The notes beneath the pieces were generated by a model. That model made no database searches. It saw only the letters and a program-made list of their open reading frames with translations, and was not told the DNA's origin. Both the position numbers and the translations under genes were made by a program. 64,000 bases of DNA. It comes from Heliocidaris tuberculata (Eukaryota > Echinodermata > Echinoidea > Camarodonta > Echinometridae). Location: NCBI GenBank assembly GCA_025618425.1, contig CM046842.1, forward strand, positions 28,297,668-28,361,667, written 5' to 3'. Positions 23,801 to 34,992 of this stretch are shown here, in pieces. The first letter of the stretch is position 1; every line of letters starts with the position of its first letter.

Positions 23801-26769
23801 CAGGACCCCCATAAGGGGACCCCAAAGTCGGGTCGATTTCACCCCATCTCACCCATGCACCAAACTTTGTCAGTAGGAAGTAGTATGACTGGACATTACA
23901 AAACACAAAAAACTGACAAAAATTTCCGTCGGGATGGGGTGTCAGACAGCCCCTAAAAATTGGGGTAAATCTTTCCCCTTAAAGCCCAGAGACCAAATTT
24001 TGTCAGAAGGAAGAGCTATGGATGTACATTCCAAAAATATAAAAACTGACAAAATTGTCCATCGGGAAGGGGGTGTCAACCCCCTGAAATGAAAACCCCA
24101 AAGTGCCCTTTGACAATGCTTTGCCCCCCAAAATGCTCTGTATGGAAAGAAAAACCATTTTCTTACCTTCTGACTATGATAATTCAAAAGCGTTTCATTC
24201 AATTCACTTTAAATTTTCATAACATAATTTTGAGTATAATAATCTTCTTGAGGTGCAATTTGGTGTTAATTGGTATTTTGGTTAATAAGTTATTACATTG
24301 TGAAAAATGTATTGCTTTATCAAAAGTAGCCAAAAAATATTGTCAGGATTATGTAAACACAGCCATTGACCATCTGACAAGGCATGATAGAGAAGCTTGC
24401 TTGGTATCTGTGCAATTAACACATGAATAGTACATTTCAGCCTTGCAGTCACATACCACAGATACCTGAAAAGCTCTTCTATTATGCCTTGTAAAACCTT
24501 GGTAAAACAGGTGACGCACATTGAGGTCTTTAGAATAAAACAAAGTTCGTTGTCTAACAGTATGATTAATGAGTTCATTTATTGACTTTTTTCGACCCCT
24601 TTTGGAAGTATGAAAGTGCAATTGTTGTCAAGATGTATATTTAAATCATGCAATTGAGCAAAACAATGCATGATAAATACTTTGGTTAAAAACCCTTTTA
24701 AATAGAAAGTATTCCCGTTGTTATGTATTATGTAGTTTGAATTCTCCTGACCTCTGAGCTATGTATGTATGTACAGTACGTGTGTGCCTTTAATTTTGTT
24801 ATAGGCTATAACGTATGGGTGCCTTGGGTTTTTGTGAATATGCATGGCCTCATCGTGCACCCATATGCTGATAATCCCCGCCAAATTTAAATCTAAGAAA
24901 CAAATATTTAAAAAAGAAAACAGTTTTTCGATTCGTTTTCAAACCTCCAATTACCGGTTTTTACTAGGTCCTGTAAATCCTTCTTTTTTAAAAAATAAAA
25001 AAATATGAACTATACTGAACCATCTTTCACTAGGTATAATTTCAACGTTAATATTCCAAGGGGGATATTCTGGTGAATTAAGAAAAAAAAATGTGTATTA
25101 AAACTGTCAAGTGATGGCCACTTACTTTGTACGCTTCGTACCGCAGTCAGCAAACAATGAAATGTCATGAATAATTCATAAACACCAATTCTCCCTCGAA
25201 CAAGGAATTACAATCTTTCTGCAAAAAGATGTTAGTCAGAATGAAAAAAAGATGGGGAGGGGGGGGGGGGGGAGGGTTAGAAGAAAGTACCCAAGTAGAC
25301 CTTTTTCTCAGTTATAATGGCGAAAAATATATGTGTGCTCCGTCATATCAAAATGAGACAGAAGTCGCTGGGCTAGACCTCGAGAAAATGGGGAAAATCG
25401 TAGAAAAAAAAAAATCATAAAAAATAATAATAATTAAACAGTTCGAATCATTAAAGTTCCATGAATGCTGTGTAAAAATAAATAAATAAATAAATAAAGT
25501 CCAAATATTACGAGTTAGGGTAGAAAATCGTATTTTTTCGCTTTCTGTCAACTCATTAAAATATACGGACAGTGAGCGAGAGCGAGCATTTTAGAGGAAC
25601 TCATTTGATGTTCCATATCACGTGATATTTTTCTGAACCATTCACAGAGTTATGTTTTGTACTAGATTTATCTTGTTATCGAAAAAAGGTAATTCCTTAA
25701 GCAAAACTGATGACATTTTTTTATGAATCTCATTCAGTCTGATCATTTTTTTCTTTCATTTTCTGTTTTTCCCTCTTTCTTTTTCTTTCTTTCTTTTGTT
25801 GTTGTTGTTGTTGTTCTGCAGTGAGCCTACATTCGAGTGAGAACCCAATGGACCCAAGTAAGTATTTCATTTGTTTGTTGTTTTTGTTTTTGTTTTTGTT
25901 TTTGTTTTTTTGTTGTTTTTTTGTTCGTTACGTGAATAATATAAACATTGTTGACTGATTTAGATTAAAAATCTTCTTATCAATGCACAACATAGATTTC
26001 TTTTTCACAAAATCCAAATTGGTGTAATTTATCATCTCTTATGACATTCTAATTCAAGTATGAAGATACTTCTTATTTCATGTTAATAGTGCCTACGAAT
26101 GTAAAGTGAAGATCGAAATGAGACTAAAATACGACCTCTTTTTCCTTCTCATTATCTTTCTCTCCATATCTCTCAATTTATATTTAAAAAATATAAATAC
26201 ACACACACACACGCACACAACACACGCACACGCGCACGCACACACACACACGCACACACACACACACACACACATTGTATGTATCAGCCTTGCCACGTCT
26301 CTCAAAACAACTTAAAATACGAAATGCTACTACATCCGCGATCGAGATTGAATGGGAGGGCAAGTACGATGGTGACGGACAAGTATGCGGATACATTGTC
26401 AATCTTAAATCTCCTTCTTCGCCTTCATGGTCGAATGTCGGATTCGAATCTATCAATGAAGAGGAGAACGTCTACACGTACACGATTGACCGACTCGATG
26501 CCGGCACCCTCTACGACATAGGTGTGACAATTCTACACTGCTCGGGCAGGCAGGGAGAGAGGGGTCCAGAAATATGTCAGTCAACCAAACACTATGGTAC
26601 GTTTAATTTCAGTATCTCCCATAACCGTATACCCTTATCATTCCATTTTTCTTCTTCTTCTTCTTCTGCTTCTTTAAGAAAAAAAAGTTGTATGTATGAA
26701 TGCATAAAGGACACCATAAAATCTCATAAGACCAACAATACTAGTTGTAAATCGAGATAATGTGACAGA

Positions 26770-26800
<31 letters not shown>

Positions 26801-28455
26801 CAAACAAACATCATAACTCTCTATCTTACTCTCCCTATTTGTGACCCGGCATCACGAAACCAGAAAAGCGTCACGATATTTGATTTTTTTAAAAAAGGTT
26901 TTAGGTTTTAGGCTTGATTTTACAAGAAAAGAAAATAATATAAGACTCATTAGAATTGCATGTTCCTAGCTCATTTAAAAGAAAAGAACAGAATGTAAAA
27001 GTAACACTCTGTTCACAAGAAATTGTGCAAGGTAACAGAATGCTTATTAGGACTCAACGGAAAGTGTTGTGAAGCGATAATAACATGCTTCTAAAAAATT
27101 GTACATTATTCAAGCACATCATGTTTTGTTTTTTCTTCTATTAGTATAAATGCAACAACTCAATCTATTTTAAAATTAAAAGAGATCAAGTTGAGACAAG
27201 TAGCCAGGGTCGTAATGAAATGAAAAATACTAATATAACAAACGTAGGTTTTTTTAGAAGTTGAAAAATATGTTACTTACAGATTGTTTCAGGAAATAGC
27301 AAAAAAGGTTGTGACGATCCAGAGCAAATACACCTTTTTATGAACTCTTACTGAAAAATCACACATTGCGAATTATGGTCGTTTTGTAGTGTGCGTTCAC
27401 ATTAAGATTCCAATATGCATTACAGCGTTAAAATTGTAATCTGAGGGATATGATTGGTTGTATCAGTACTTTTTGTTTTGTGTGGAAATGGAATACAACC
27501 TTACTTTACAGTCATTCCGGTTCTTGCTGTTTAAAATAATGTGCAATAATTTCCCCTTTTCCCAAAACATACCTACAGGACCAGGGAAAGGAATTCCATT
27601 CGTTCCCACATCTTCATCGTTATCACGTCTTGAAAACTGTCCAGAATTTTCTACAGACAAACCCGGTGACGGCCATTTCTGGAAATTGTGCTTTATCATC
27701 GTTGTACCCATTCTCTCGTCCATCTTTTTGCTGCTACTTATTGTGTAAGAGTTATCTATTTCCTTCATATCGTGTATCTAAATTTGTAATCACCTCCTAC
27801 CAAGTGGCGTGAGGATATGATTCTTCTCATTCCCCCCCCCCCCCTCTCTCTCTCTCTCTCTCTTTTAATTTCATATTCTTTTTTTAATTAGGGTGTTTTG
27901 AGTTCAGATTCAGATTCAGAATTGTGTAGTCAATTCAGACGTTATAGTGTACCCAAAGGTGTTTTCGCTTTAACTTATTATTAAATTTTCATGAAGTTTA
28001 GTAGATCCTACTGCATCATTACTTCCGAATGGTTGAATACTGTTTAAGATGTTCAGAGTTTTCATTGCATTTTTCATAAATTCCGTGTCAAGTTGAATAT
28101 CATCAAGAGCAAAATATACTATACTTTTAGAAAATACGAAGTACAGAGGAGAGAAACAGAAATAACATTATTAAAGTACGAATATATCATAAAGAAACGC
28201 TGGGTTTTCTCAGAAACCTGTTGGATATATACATACTCTGTGCTTTATATTAAAACTCGTACTTTGGTTTTTGTAGTAGTTGTAGTTCACCTCCATCATG
28301 AGTTATAAGGTTTCGAATATATATAATTCAAATTCTGTGTAATATAGATTTTTATGCTATATGTTTTTTTTTTTTTTTTTTATTCCTACCAAATCTGCAG
28401 GTGCTGTTTTTGCAAGTGTCGTGGGAATGAAAGTGCACAAACAGTCGTATATTAA
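20728..28455 (+). CDS. Gene B: single-FN3 membrane receptor-like protein (5 exons)
   Basis: Exons are 20728-20821, 25822-25857, 26288-26596, 27579-27744 and 28401-28455, totalling 660 nt (219 aa plus TAA). All introns have GT-AG ends and the same phases as gene A. The domain order is identical: hydrophobic N terminus, NPMDP linker, FN3, transmembrane helix, CCFCKCRG tail. Exon sizes are identical to gene A for exons 2 and 3. Intron 1 is larger than in gene A because of later insertions (MITE, SINE, CpG-rich unit, tandem repeat). It is a tandem duplicate of gene A on the same strand, about 20 kb away. Likely a surface binding protein; function not established. Confidence 0.74.
20843..21084. 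mobile_element. 242-bp MITE in gene B intron 1
   Basis: Left end GGCTTGTTCACACATGC and right end GCATATGTGAACAATCC are inverted repeats. Gene A has the empty site (ccataagccaacca at about 716-729), while gene B has flanks ccataa and gccaacca around the element. The insertion therefore postdates the A/B duplication. Confidence 0.78.
21660..22530. repeat. CpG-dense unit rich in GCGAAC/TTCGCG words
   Basis: Unlike the AT-rich surroundings, this block is dense in CpG and repeatedly uses words such as TTCGCG, GCGAAC and CACGAACG on both strands. Several overlapping open frames occur but none resembles a protein I know. It is absent from gene A intron 1. It may be a transposon body; no clear terminal repeats were found. 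Confidence 0.45.
22776..22930 (+). repeat. CT-rich low-complexity tract
   Basis: C run followed by CT repeats with interruptions; its Ser/Leu-rich open frame is spurious. Confidence 0.9.
23169..23267 (-). mobile_element. tRNA-derived SINE head, minus strand
   Basis: On the minus strand it reads GTGTCGTAGCCGAGTGGTTA (A-box region), then a B-box-like GGGTTCAATCC, then 'cttgaggaaggcatt'. This matches the Ser/Leu-tRNA-like head of the SINE at 60137-60375. Confidence 0.75.
23274..23432. mobile_element. 159-bp inverted-repeat element
   Basis: TGGTCACATTTGTCCGATAA at the left is the perfect inverted repeat of TTATCGGACAAATGTGACCA at the right. A partial relative (GGTCACATTTGACATATCGA) begins at about 23445. 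Confidence 0.7.
23860..24078 (+). repeat. Two-copy diverged tandem repeat
   Basis: An 85-bp segment at about 23860-23945 (accaaactttgtcagtagga ... ggtgtc) recurs at about 23991-24078 with roughly 80 percent identity by eye. Each copy is followed by a 'cccct' pyrimidine block. Confidence 0.6.
25822..25857 (+). CDS. Gene B exon 2: 36-nt mini-exon
   Basis: Acceptor TTGTTCTGCAG and donor GTAAGT flank it. With the carried G it encodes VSLHSSENPMDP, aligning with VLLYFVKNPMDP of gene A. It is phase 1-1. Confidence 0.74.
26206..26275 (+). repeat. CA microsatellite next to a splice acceptor
   Basis: CA/CGCA repeats end about 12 bp before the gene B FN3 exon, occupying the place of the polypyrimidine tract. 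Confidence 0.92.
26288..26596 (+). CDS. Gene B exon 3: FN3 domain
   Basis: Acceptor GTATCAG is at 26287 and donor GTACGT at 26597; 309 nt, phase 1-1. It keeps the FN3 hallmarks (IEIEWEG, VCGYIV, LDAGTLYDIG) and the Cys pair in QVCGY and LHCSG. A third Cys (EICQST) near the end is unique to this copy. The variable loop reads GFESINEEENVYTYT. The acceptor is purine-poor but lacks a normal pyrimidine tract because of the CA array. Confidence 0.82.
26838..27392. mobile_element. Degraded inverted-repeat element in gene B intron 3
   Basis: Left gtgacccggcatcacgaaac and right ttgcgaattatggtcgttttg match the ends of the 8796-9951 family. It is orthologous in position to 5484-6150 of gene A. Confidence 0.5.
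27579..27744 (+). CDS. Gene B exon 4: juxtamembrane and transmembrane
   Basis: Acceptor ACCTACAG and donor GTAAGA; 166 nt, phase 1 to 2. It encodes GPGKGIPFVPTSSSLSRLEN, then CPEFSTDKPGDGHFWK and the helix (CFIIVVPILSSIFLLLLI). Only one of the three juxtamembrane Cys of gene A remains. The helix itself is well conserved with gene A. Confidence 0.76.
28401..28455 (+). CDS. Gene B exon 5: Cys-rich cytoplasmic tail
   Basis: Acceptor AAATCTGCAG is at 28400. It encodes VCCFCKCRGNESAQTVVY and stops with TAA at 28453-28455. It is homologous to the gene A tail. Confidence 0.75.
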
Positions 28456-29540
28456 CCGACTATCATACGTCAGCACCCAGCAGTGAGAACATTCCGATTG
28501 GTGATTATATCGAACTAACACAGAGGGCACTTATGTATAAAAATGTCACTATATTTATGTATACGTATTATGGATATGTATATATACATACATAGATATA
28601 TACATATATCACCTTGATTATAGTGCTAGAAAAAATAATTTTAATGGGGGAAAAGTGAAATCAATTGTATAATTTTGATTTATTTAGATTCAAAGCCTTT
28701 TCAAATGAAACTCTGCCCGATCGTTCTCTGTTGCAAAACATATTAATGGCGATCTAACAGTGCAACCTACACCTTTTTTTTTTCTCACACAGATATTGAA
28801 AAAAATATATAATGGAAATATTTGTAAAGTTTTGTATACCTATTTCAAAGGTGATACTTTTCATCTTTTCAAATCGTTTTCTCACTACTTTCTTTTTAAT
28901 TTCTTTATTTTATTATTTACAATTCCCCCCCCCCAAAAAAAAAAAAAAAAAAAAAAATCATATTTTCTTTTTTTTTAATCTGTTGTTCCCTTTTGCTGTA
29001 TTCCGAATATTAACTTTAAATCGCATTTTCAGTGAAGAGATATTTCAGTTGTTTATTTTTGGCGTTTTTACTGTGTGCTTGTTTTGGGGGGTTTTTTTTC
29101 TTCAGTGTTTCAGAAACCTTAAAATATATCCATATACATGATATAAGTACATATTGTTATTAAATTTTTCAAAACCAACAGAAACCGAGATTCAACGCTA
29201 AATATCGTTGCAATCAGACATTCATATATGTATAGTGAAAGATACTCGTATTGTAGCCTGTTATGTTTTCTTTCATTTTACTCTTTGATCAACAAACTCT
29301 TGCCACGGACACCATTTTCCCTGATTCATGTCAAGTCTTCCTTTATTACACCCTCATTCACTTTGATCCAGGTTTTAAGCTATTTCAAGTCATATTTGGC
29401 AGACCATGTGGACATTTCAAGATGATTCCTCTTGAGGGAAAACTTTTACTTTTTTTAATGATGGGAATACAAATTAATATTAACAGTCTCAAAATGCCCT
29501 TTTTTCCATCTTCAACAGAACTCACCTCCTTTTCTATGTT

Positions 29541-29688
29541 GGGTAAAAAGGGAACATGCATGTCTGTTGGGGGAAAAAATTACCCCAAATGGGGAATAAT
29601 TTACCTAATAATGGGAACATTTTACCCATTATTTGGTTAGATTTTACTCAGCAAACATGCATATGATACATGTTCCCTTTTTAAAAAC
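29541..29688. mobile_element. 148-bp MITE
   Basis: GTAAAAAGGGAACATGCATG at the left and CATATGATACATGTTCCCTT at the right are imperfect inverted repeats, with repeated 'tacccca/tttaccc' words inside. Confidence 0.55.
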
Positions 29689-30685
29689 CAATATGGGGTT
29701 AAATTGTACACAACTCGTTCTAATGTGTACATATTGCAAATATTGTGATGCATTTTACATGTTATTGATATTTCAACTTGTCCCAGCTGTAAAGATTGTT
29801 TGGAAATAACATTATCAAAACAAGTTATTATGATATTGAATGTTCAATCTGTGCCGTCATTATGTTTTATGCGACTTTTATTCCCCTCTTATATAATACA
29901 GTGACACATAAATATTTCTCTGAATCATGGGAAGTGTATATTCTTTTCCATCTTATAACAATGAACGTTTCTGAAGACAAAACTAATTTATTTGATATCA
30001 AGTAGCGACTTTATGGATGTAACTGTGTCATTTTAGGATAAGTAATATGTATGTTAATAAAACGGATTACTGAAAATGAATATAATTCAATGTTTTCTTA
30101 AACTGAACACTATCAAATATTAAAGCTTCGTAGCTGTTATCACATCATGCACCTGATTATGTTAATTTGCGTTGCGTGTCAGGCCAGTGTGTTTGCTTGT
30201 CGGGTTTTTTTCTTCTTTTTTCTTTGTCTGTATATGATTTCTGTTTTGCCTTTAATGTTTATCATAACATGTCAGAAATTTATGCCAATAAACTACTTAA
30301 ATTTTACTTTGAATTTACATTAACTCTTCTTAGATTTTTGTTTTATCTTTCGTTGTTTTGTTGTTGGTTTTAAGTAGGAATAAGAGGATCAATTCTGTAT
30401 CCGTCTCTCTCCCTCTCCCTCCCTCCCCCCTCTTTCTTTCCCTCCATGGTTTTTGTTTTCTTCCTCTCGCACTGCCTCTTGTTCTCTCTTGATTTCTTCC
30501 TGGTTCGCTGTCGTTTTTACGATTGGTGTCAAGACTGCCCTTTTCTACCCTGAGATGCACTTTAAAGGGTGTATTTTTCATCATGTTCATATTATGATTT
30601 AGTATTGAGGTCTGATCAAGCCAAACGGGCGAAAATTTGGTTAAATGTATTTTTACCTCTTCTCATTTCAGTTGTTTTTACATGT

Positions 30686-30687
<2 letters not shown>

Positions 30688-30782
<95 letters not shown>
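30688..30782 (+). repeat. CA-TA-CA compound microsatellite
   Basis: CA repeat, then about 55 bp TA repeat, then CA repeat. Confidence 0.95.
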
Positions 30783-30898
30783 GTTGGGCCCCATACACCT
30801 CGGAGAAAAAAACAGTTAACCTCACATTTTCCCAACTTCACGCATTAGCATTGGGAGTCATTTATGTCTCAGAGTGATTATACTTGATGCATAGTTCA

Positions 30899-30978
30899 TT
30901 AACCCAATGCCTACGAGAACCGGGTGGCTTCTGTGTTTAAGCCTATGGGAATGGGTGAATTCAGTAGTCAACGGGTAA
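30899..30978 (-). mobile_element. 80-bp TTAA-type MITE (inverted copy)
   Basis: Reverse-complement copy of the 3162-3241 element, with matching ends (TTAACCCAATGCCTACG and AGTCAACGGGTAA). The right TTAA has decayed to GTAA. Confidence 0.65.
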
Positions 30979-31210
30979 ATAAGAAACCAAACCTGTATGT
31001 CCTCCTAAGGAGAAAAGTTTGCAGGAATGGATGAAGTTGTGACCTTTTTAAAAATTATTATTATTTTTTTTTTTTTACCAGATGTATGTAAACATTTTGG
31101 GCCCAATAGTAGATATAGATAGATATAGATGTATATTATAACGTGTAATACAATAAACTTCTTTCAACACCTCCTCTCATTGATAATTATACTAAATTAT
31201 ATATAAAAAA

Positions 31211-31212
<2 letters not shown>

Positions 31213-31257
<45 letters not shown>
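31213..31257 (+). repeat. TA microsatellite
   Basis: About 45 bp of TA repeat. Confidence 0.95.
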
Positions 31258-31259
<2 letters not shown>

Positions 31260-31940
31260 ATAATGATGTTCCTAAGCATGTTAAGCAATACTGTTCCATG
31301 ACAATAGGTAAGGGGACAGCTGTTTGAGATCTCATTTGAAATTCTAGCCAATGTGCTGAAGCTGAATTGCAAAGCTTGAACAATTATTGGGTAGCAAATG
31401 CTTTAGACTGGCTGGGGTATTTCATAAATTATCAAAGAAGGCTTTATCTTACTGAACTTGCCTGTAGTTCATATATCCCCACTCTATTAAAAAAAATAAA
31501 AATAAAAAGATATTTAAAAAATCCAGAGAAAACTGACTTGACTCCACGGGGAAGTGAGAATTTCACTTTGTTTAAGAGAGAGTTAACAGGGGTGCCTACA
31601 TGTGACCTGAAATCACAACATTCATATATCTTCGGCGAGCGCGGGGATTCTCTGTATATATGGGGAATTCCCAGTACGTCATACAAAGTGCGTACCTCAT
31701 AATTGCGAGTGGAGCTTTAGAGGCCGGGTCATAACATATATCACACAACTACGTCGAACGCTGTCTTTGCTTTCCTTTGAGTCGGTGATCTCTTGACTTC
31801 GCTGTGCTGACCTAGCTCCTTATCCGTTGCCACAGAAAAACCAGGAGAAAACCGCTTTAAAGGTGTTCATCCTAAAATCCGTAAATTCAAAGTATATTTC
31901 ATCAATAAACCTCACGGTAGGCCTTTGGTATACAGAAAAG

Positions 31941-32007
31941 ATGCAGAGGTCAACGTGGTGCCATTGTGTTTGCTATGCTATATTACTCATCACCATTGGA
32001 GTATGTG
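31941..32007 (+). CDS. Gene C exon 1: N-terminal signal/anchor
   Basis: ATG 31941 reads MQRSTWCHCVCYAILLITIG, then VC and a donor GTAAGC at 32008; 67 nt, phase 1. The frame is open further upstream to an ATG at 31827. I prefer 31941 because it starts immediately before the hydrophobic run, as in genes A and B. Confidence 0.68.
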
Positions 32008-34916
32008 GTAAGCATTCATGAATCTTTAATCCGACCATTGGTAATAAAATGATTATTATATGATATCAAATTATATCAAATGTTCACTATAAAATGGTTG
32101 GGTAAAATGTGCCCAGAATTGCAAAATTGCAAAATTACCCACCGACTATGCATAATCCCTTTTTACTCAATATCGGGTACGTTTTTGTTTTTGTTTGTTT
32201 GTTGTTGTTTTTTTCTGAACATGTTTAGAGTGTTGTTCTAGATAATACAACAAGACTTGGAATAATGTTTAACTGTAGACGGCTGGTGTAATTGAATGTG
32301 ATTTCATCTATACTCAGTATGATTTTGTCTGTTTATTTTTTTTTTTTCAAATATTTTGATTTTCTAAAGGAATGAGTCATCATCTTACAGAAATGCAAAC
32401 TTTATTCGCATGAGATCTATAAAAGCGTAATTCCTGAATAAAACTTCTCATAAAAAAATTGAAATGAGAACGAGCAAATAGACCTACTTATCTTTTTCTT
32501 GTTATTAAACAGGCGATATTACATGACATTTTAATTTTTGCTATTATAAAAAGAACAATTATCTGATTTATTTTTCATTTTTGATCTCTTTCATTCTGCA
32601 GTATTCTTTTTGTTAGTTGAGAAAAGTACCAACCCAAGTGAGTATGAATATTCTAATGTAACTGTCATTTGTAATCATCACTGCATGCATTACGATACAT
32701 GTATATAGCAAAATAGCAACCTTCTTGTCAGTAAATGTAAACAAATGAAGTAAAGAAATATGTTTGGATGTGTGGCGTTTGGGAGTATACTTGTATGCCG
32801 AAAAAGTATTGAGCTAATCTTGCATAAGGAGACAATTGATGTTGTAGTAAAAAATTATACATGGTATAATTACTCAGTGAATTCGCAATAGTTCCTTATA
32901 GTTGCAAATCATCACTGATTTCTTTTTCAGATTTATTCGAATAATTACAGTTAATTTTCTCAAATTGTATTATGACATGCCAAAAACACAATTGCAGGTG
33001 AATTTCCTAAACCCTTATAAAACAACAGATTTATTTCTCGTGCATTTTCCTGTGAAAACAGATTGAAAAAGCTTTCATTTTAGATGTATTGTTTTTGTTT
33101 GTTGTTGTTGTTGTTGTTTTTTTTTTTCTTCATTTATTAACTGTCATTCTGATTTTGAGATCAACATAATAGTATAAGAGGTGTACACTTTAACTGGCTA
33201 TAGGGTAATAGAAACAATTTATTGATATCAATAATAATAGTTCATCCATTTCACAAATATCACAAATATCTTCTCTTTTTAGGGATATAATTATTAAAGA
33301 AAGACCATTTAATTATCCATTAACCAACATCCACAAGACCATGTAATAGTCAAATTTCCAAAATATCGCATAATTCACAATTTAAAATGAATATACAAGG
33401 TTCGTGTTCTTATGTTGTTTCATATATTCATATGTCCTATCTTATAGTTTTCCATAACTATCCTTTAGTTTTCTTCATTATCATGATTATTGTGTTTATA
33501 CTTATGTTGTGTGTGTTTGTGCTTTTTCTCTATTCTTGTTGTTTGTTTAAAGTTGCAAAATCTTATAAAGATCATAGAGTATTTTGCTTACTAATTATTG
33601 TAAGATCTTTGTTGTTATAGTATTTGTATTTTAAGAAGTATGTACGTTCATAAAGTAGTCTTTACTTATATCCGATATACATGTTTCAAGGAACCACATA
33701 TTCATTAGCCATTTCAGCTATTTCGTGGTCTCCCACTACCATTTCATTTGTAAATACCTTGTAAATATGTTTAATATTTTGTTTCAAAATGGGTTATAAA
33801 TTCATTCAATCATTCATTCATTCATTCATGTATTTGTAACATTCTTAAATATTTTTTCCCCTGGTTGTGTTAGATTGGTCGGGGAGGAAGACCTGTAGGT
33901 CCTGGTAATTAACTCATTGCCTGGGTTGTCCTCGTGTTCAGAATAAGGAAATGAGGGAATCCAGTCGTCGACAGGTTAAGTTATCCCTTTCCACATCCTG
34001 GCCGTCAAGCTGGCGTAATCAGTGTTTTCATTATTATTTTTTTAATATTTTGTTTTATGTATTAATATATTGTTTAATATTGATGTATGATGCCAAATGA
34101 ACAACAAATGAATAAATAATATTGTAGGTGCGACCCAGGCGTCAATATTGTGTATAGTAGTGGTTGCGCTATGAGCTAGTTGATGAATTTAAAAACCGCT
34201 TCATGACAAACCTGTTCACAATTAATCAGTATTTGTAATTTGTATTGTTGACATTGTAATTTTAATAATATGCCATTGGCTCTCTTTCTGACATTCTTCT
34301 ACTCCTCTCTCTCTCTGTTTTTCTTCTCTTCTCTCACTGTAAAACTTTCTCACTCTTACTTTCCCTCTCTTCCTCTCTCTCCCTCTCTCTCTCTCTCTTT
34401 CTCTCCTGCTCTCTCTCTCTCGCTCTCCCTCTCTTTCTTTCTCTCTCATTTCGTTCTTTTCCTTCGAAGCATATGTCTTATTTGCAGTGATTTGCACTAT
34501 TACAGTCTTGTTGCGGTTATCAGTGTAATGATGAATCTGTGTATTTTGTTTCCTCGTTTTACTGTTCCCTTCTCTCTCCCCTCTGTCTGTCTGCCTTCTC
34601 ACTCTCTCTCTGTCTATCTCTCTCCATCTCTCTCTAATTTGTTTCCTCATTTTTACTATTCTGCTGCTTCCTTCTCTCTCCCATCTGTCTGTCAGCCTTC
34701 TCTCTCTATCTATTTAAATCACAGGACTCTAGTCACATGCTAGTGCAGTTGATATAGCTATTAGAATCAGTTTCACAACTGAATTGACAAGCATGCTCTT
34801 CCTCTTTGATTCTTCTAGTATTCTTTTCTCTTTCTCTTTTTCTTAAAAGCGCATAGGGACTGCATTGTGGTGATATGCCCTAGAAAAAATACAGATTATT
34901 ATTATTATCATTATAC

Positions 34917-34992
<76 letters not shown>

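Larger units (their letters stand above)
21085..25821 (+). other. Gene B intron 1, remainder
   Basis: Phase-1 intron. It holds a CpG-dense unit (about 21660-22530), a CT tract (22776-22930), a minus-strand SINE (23169-23267), a small inverted-repeat element (23274-23432) and a two-copy repeat (23860-24078). Blocks near 24800-24900 and 25050-25230 align with gene A intron 1. No further exon is supported. Confidence 0.55.
28456..31940 (+). other. Spacer between genes B and C
   Basis: No further gene is supported. It includes the possible 3' UTR of gene B (an AATAAA lies at 30057-30062, about 1.6 kb past the stop, so this is weak), a MITE (29541-29688), a CA/TA microsatellite (30688-30782), a TTAA MITE (30899-30978), a TA tract (31213-31257) and the upstream region of gene C from about 31550. 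I see no strong core promoter motif before 31941. Confidence 0.45.
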
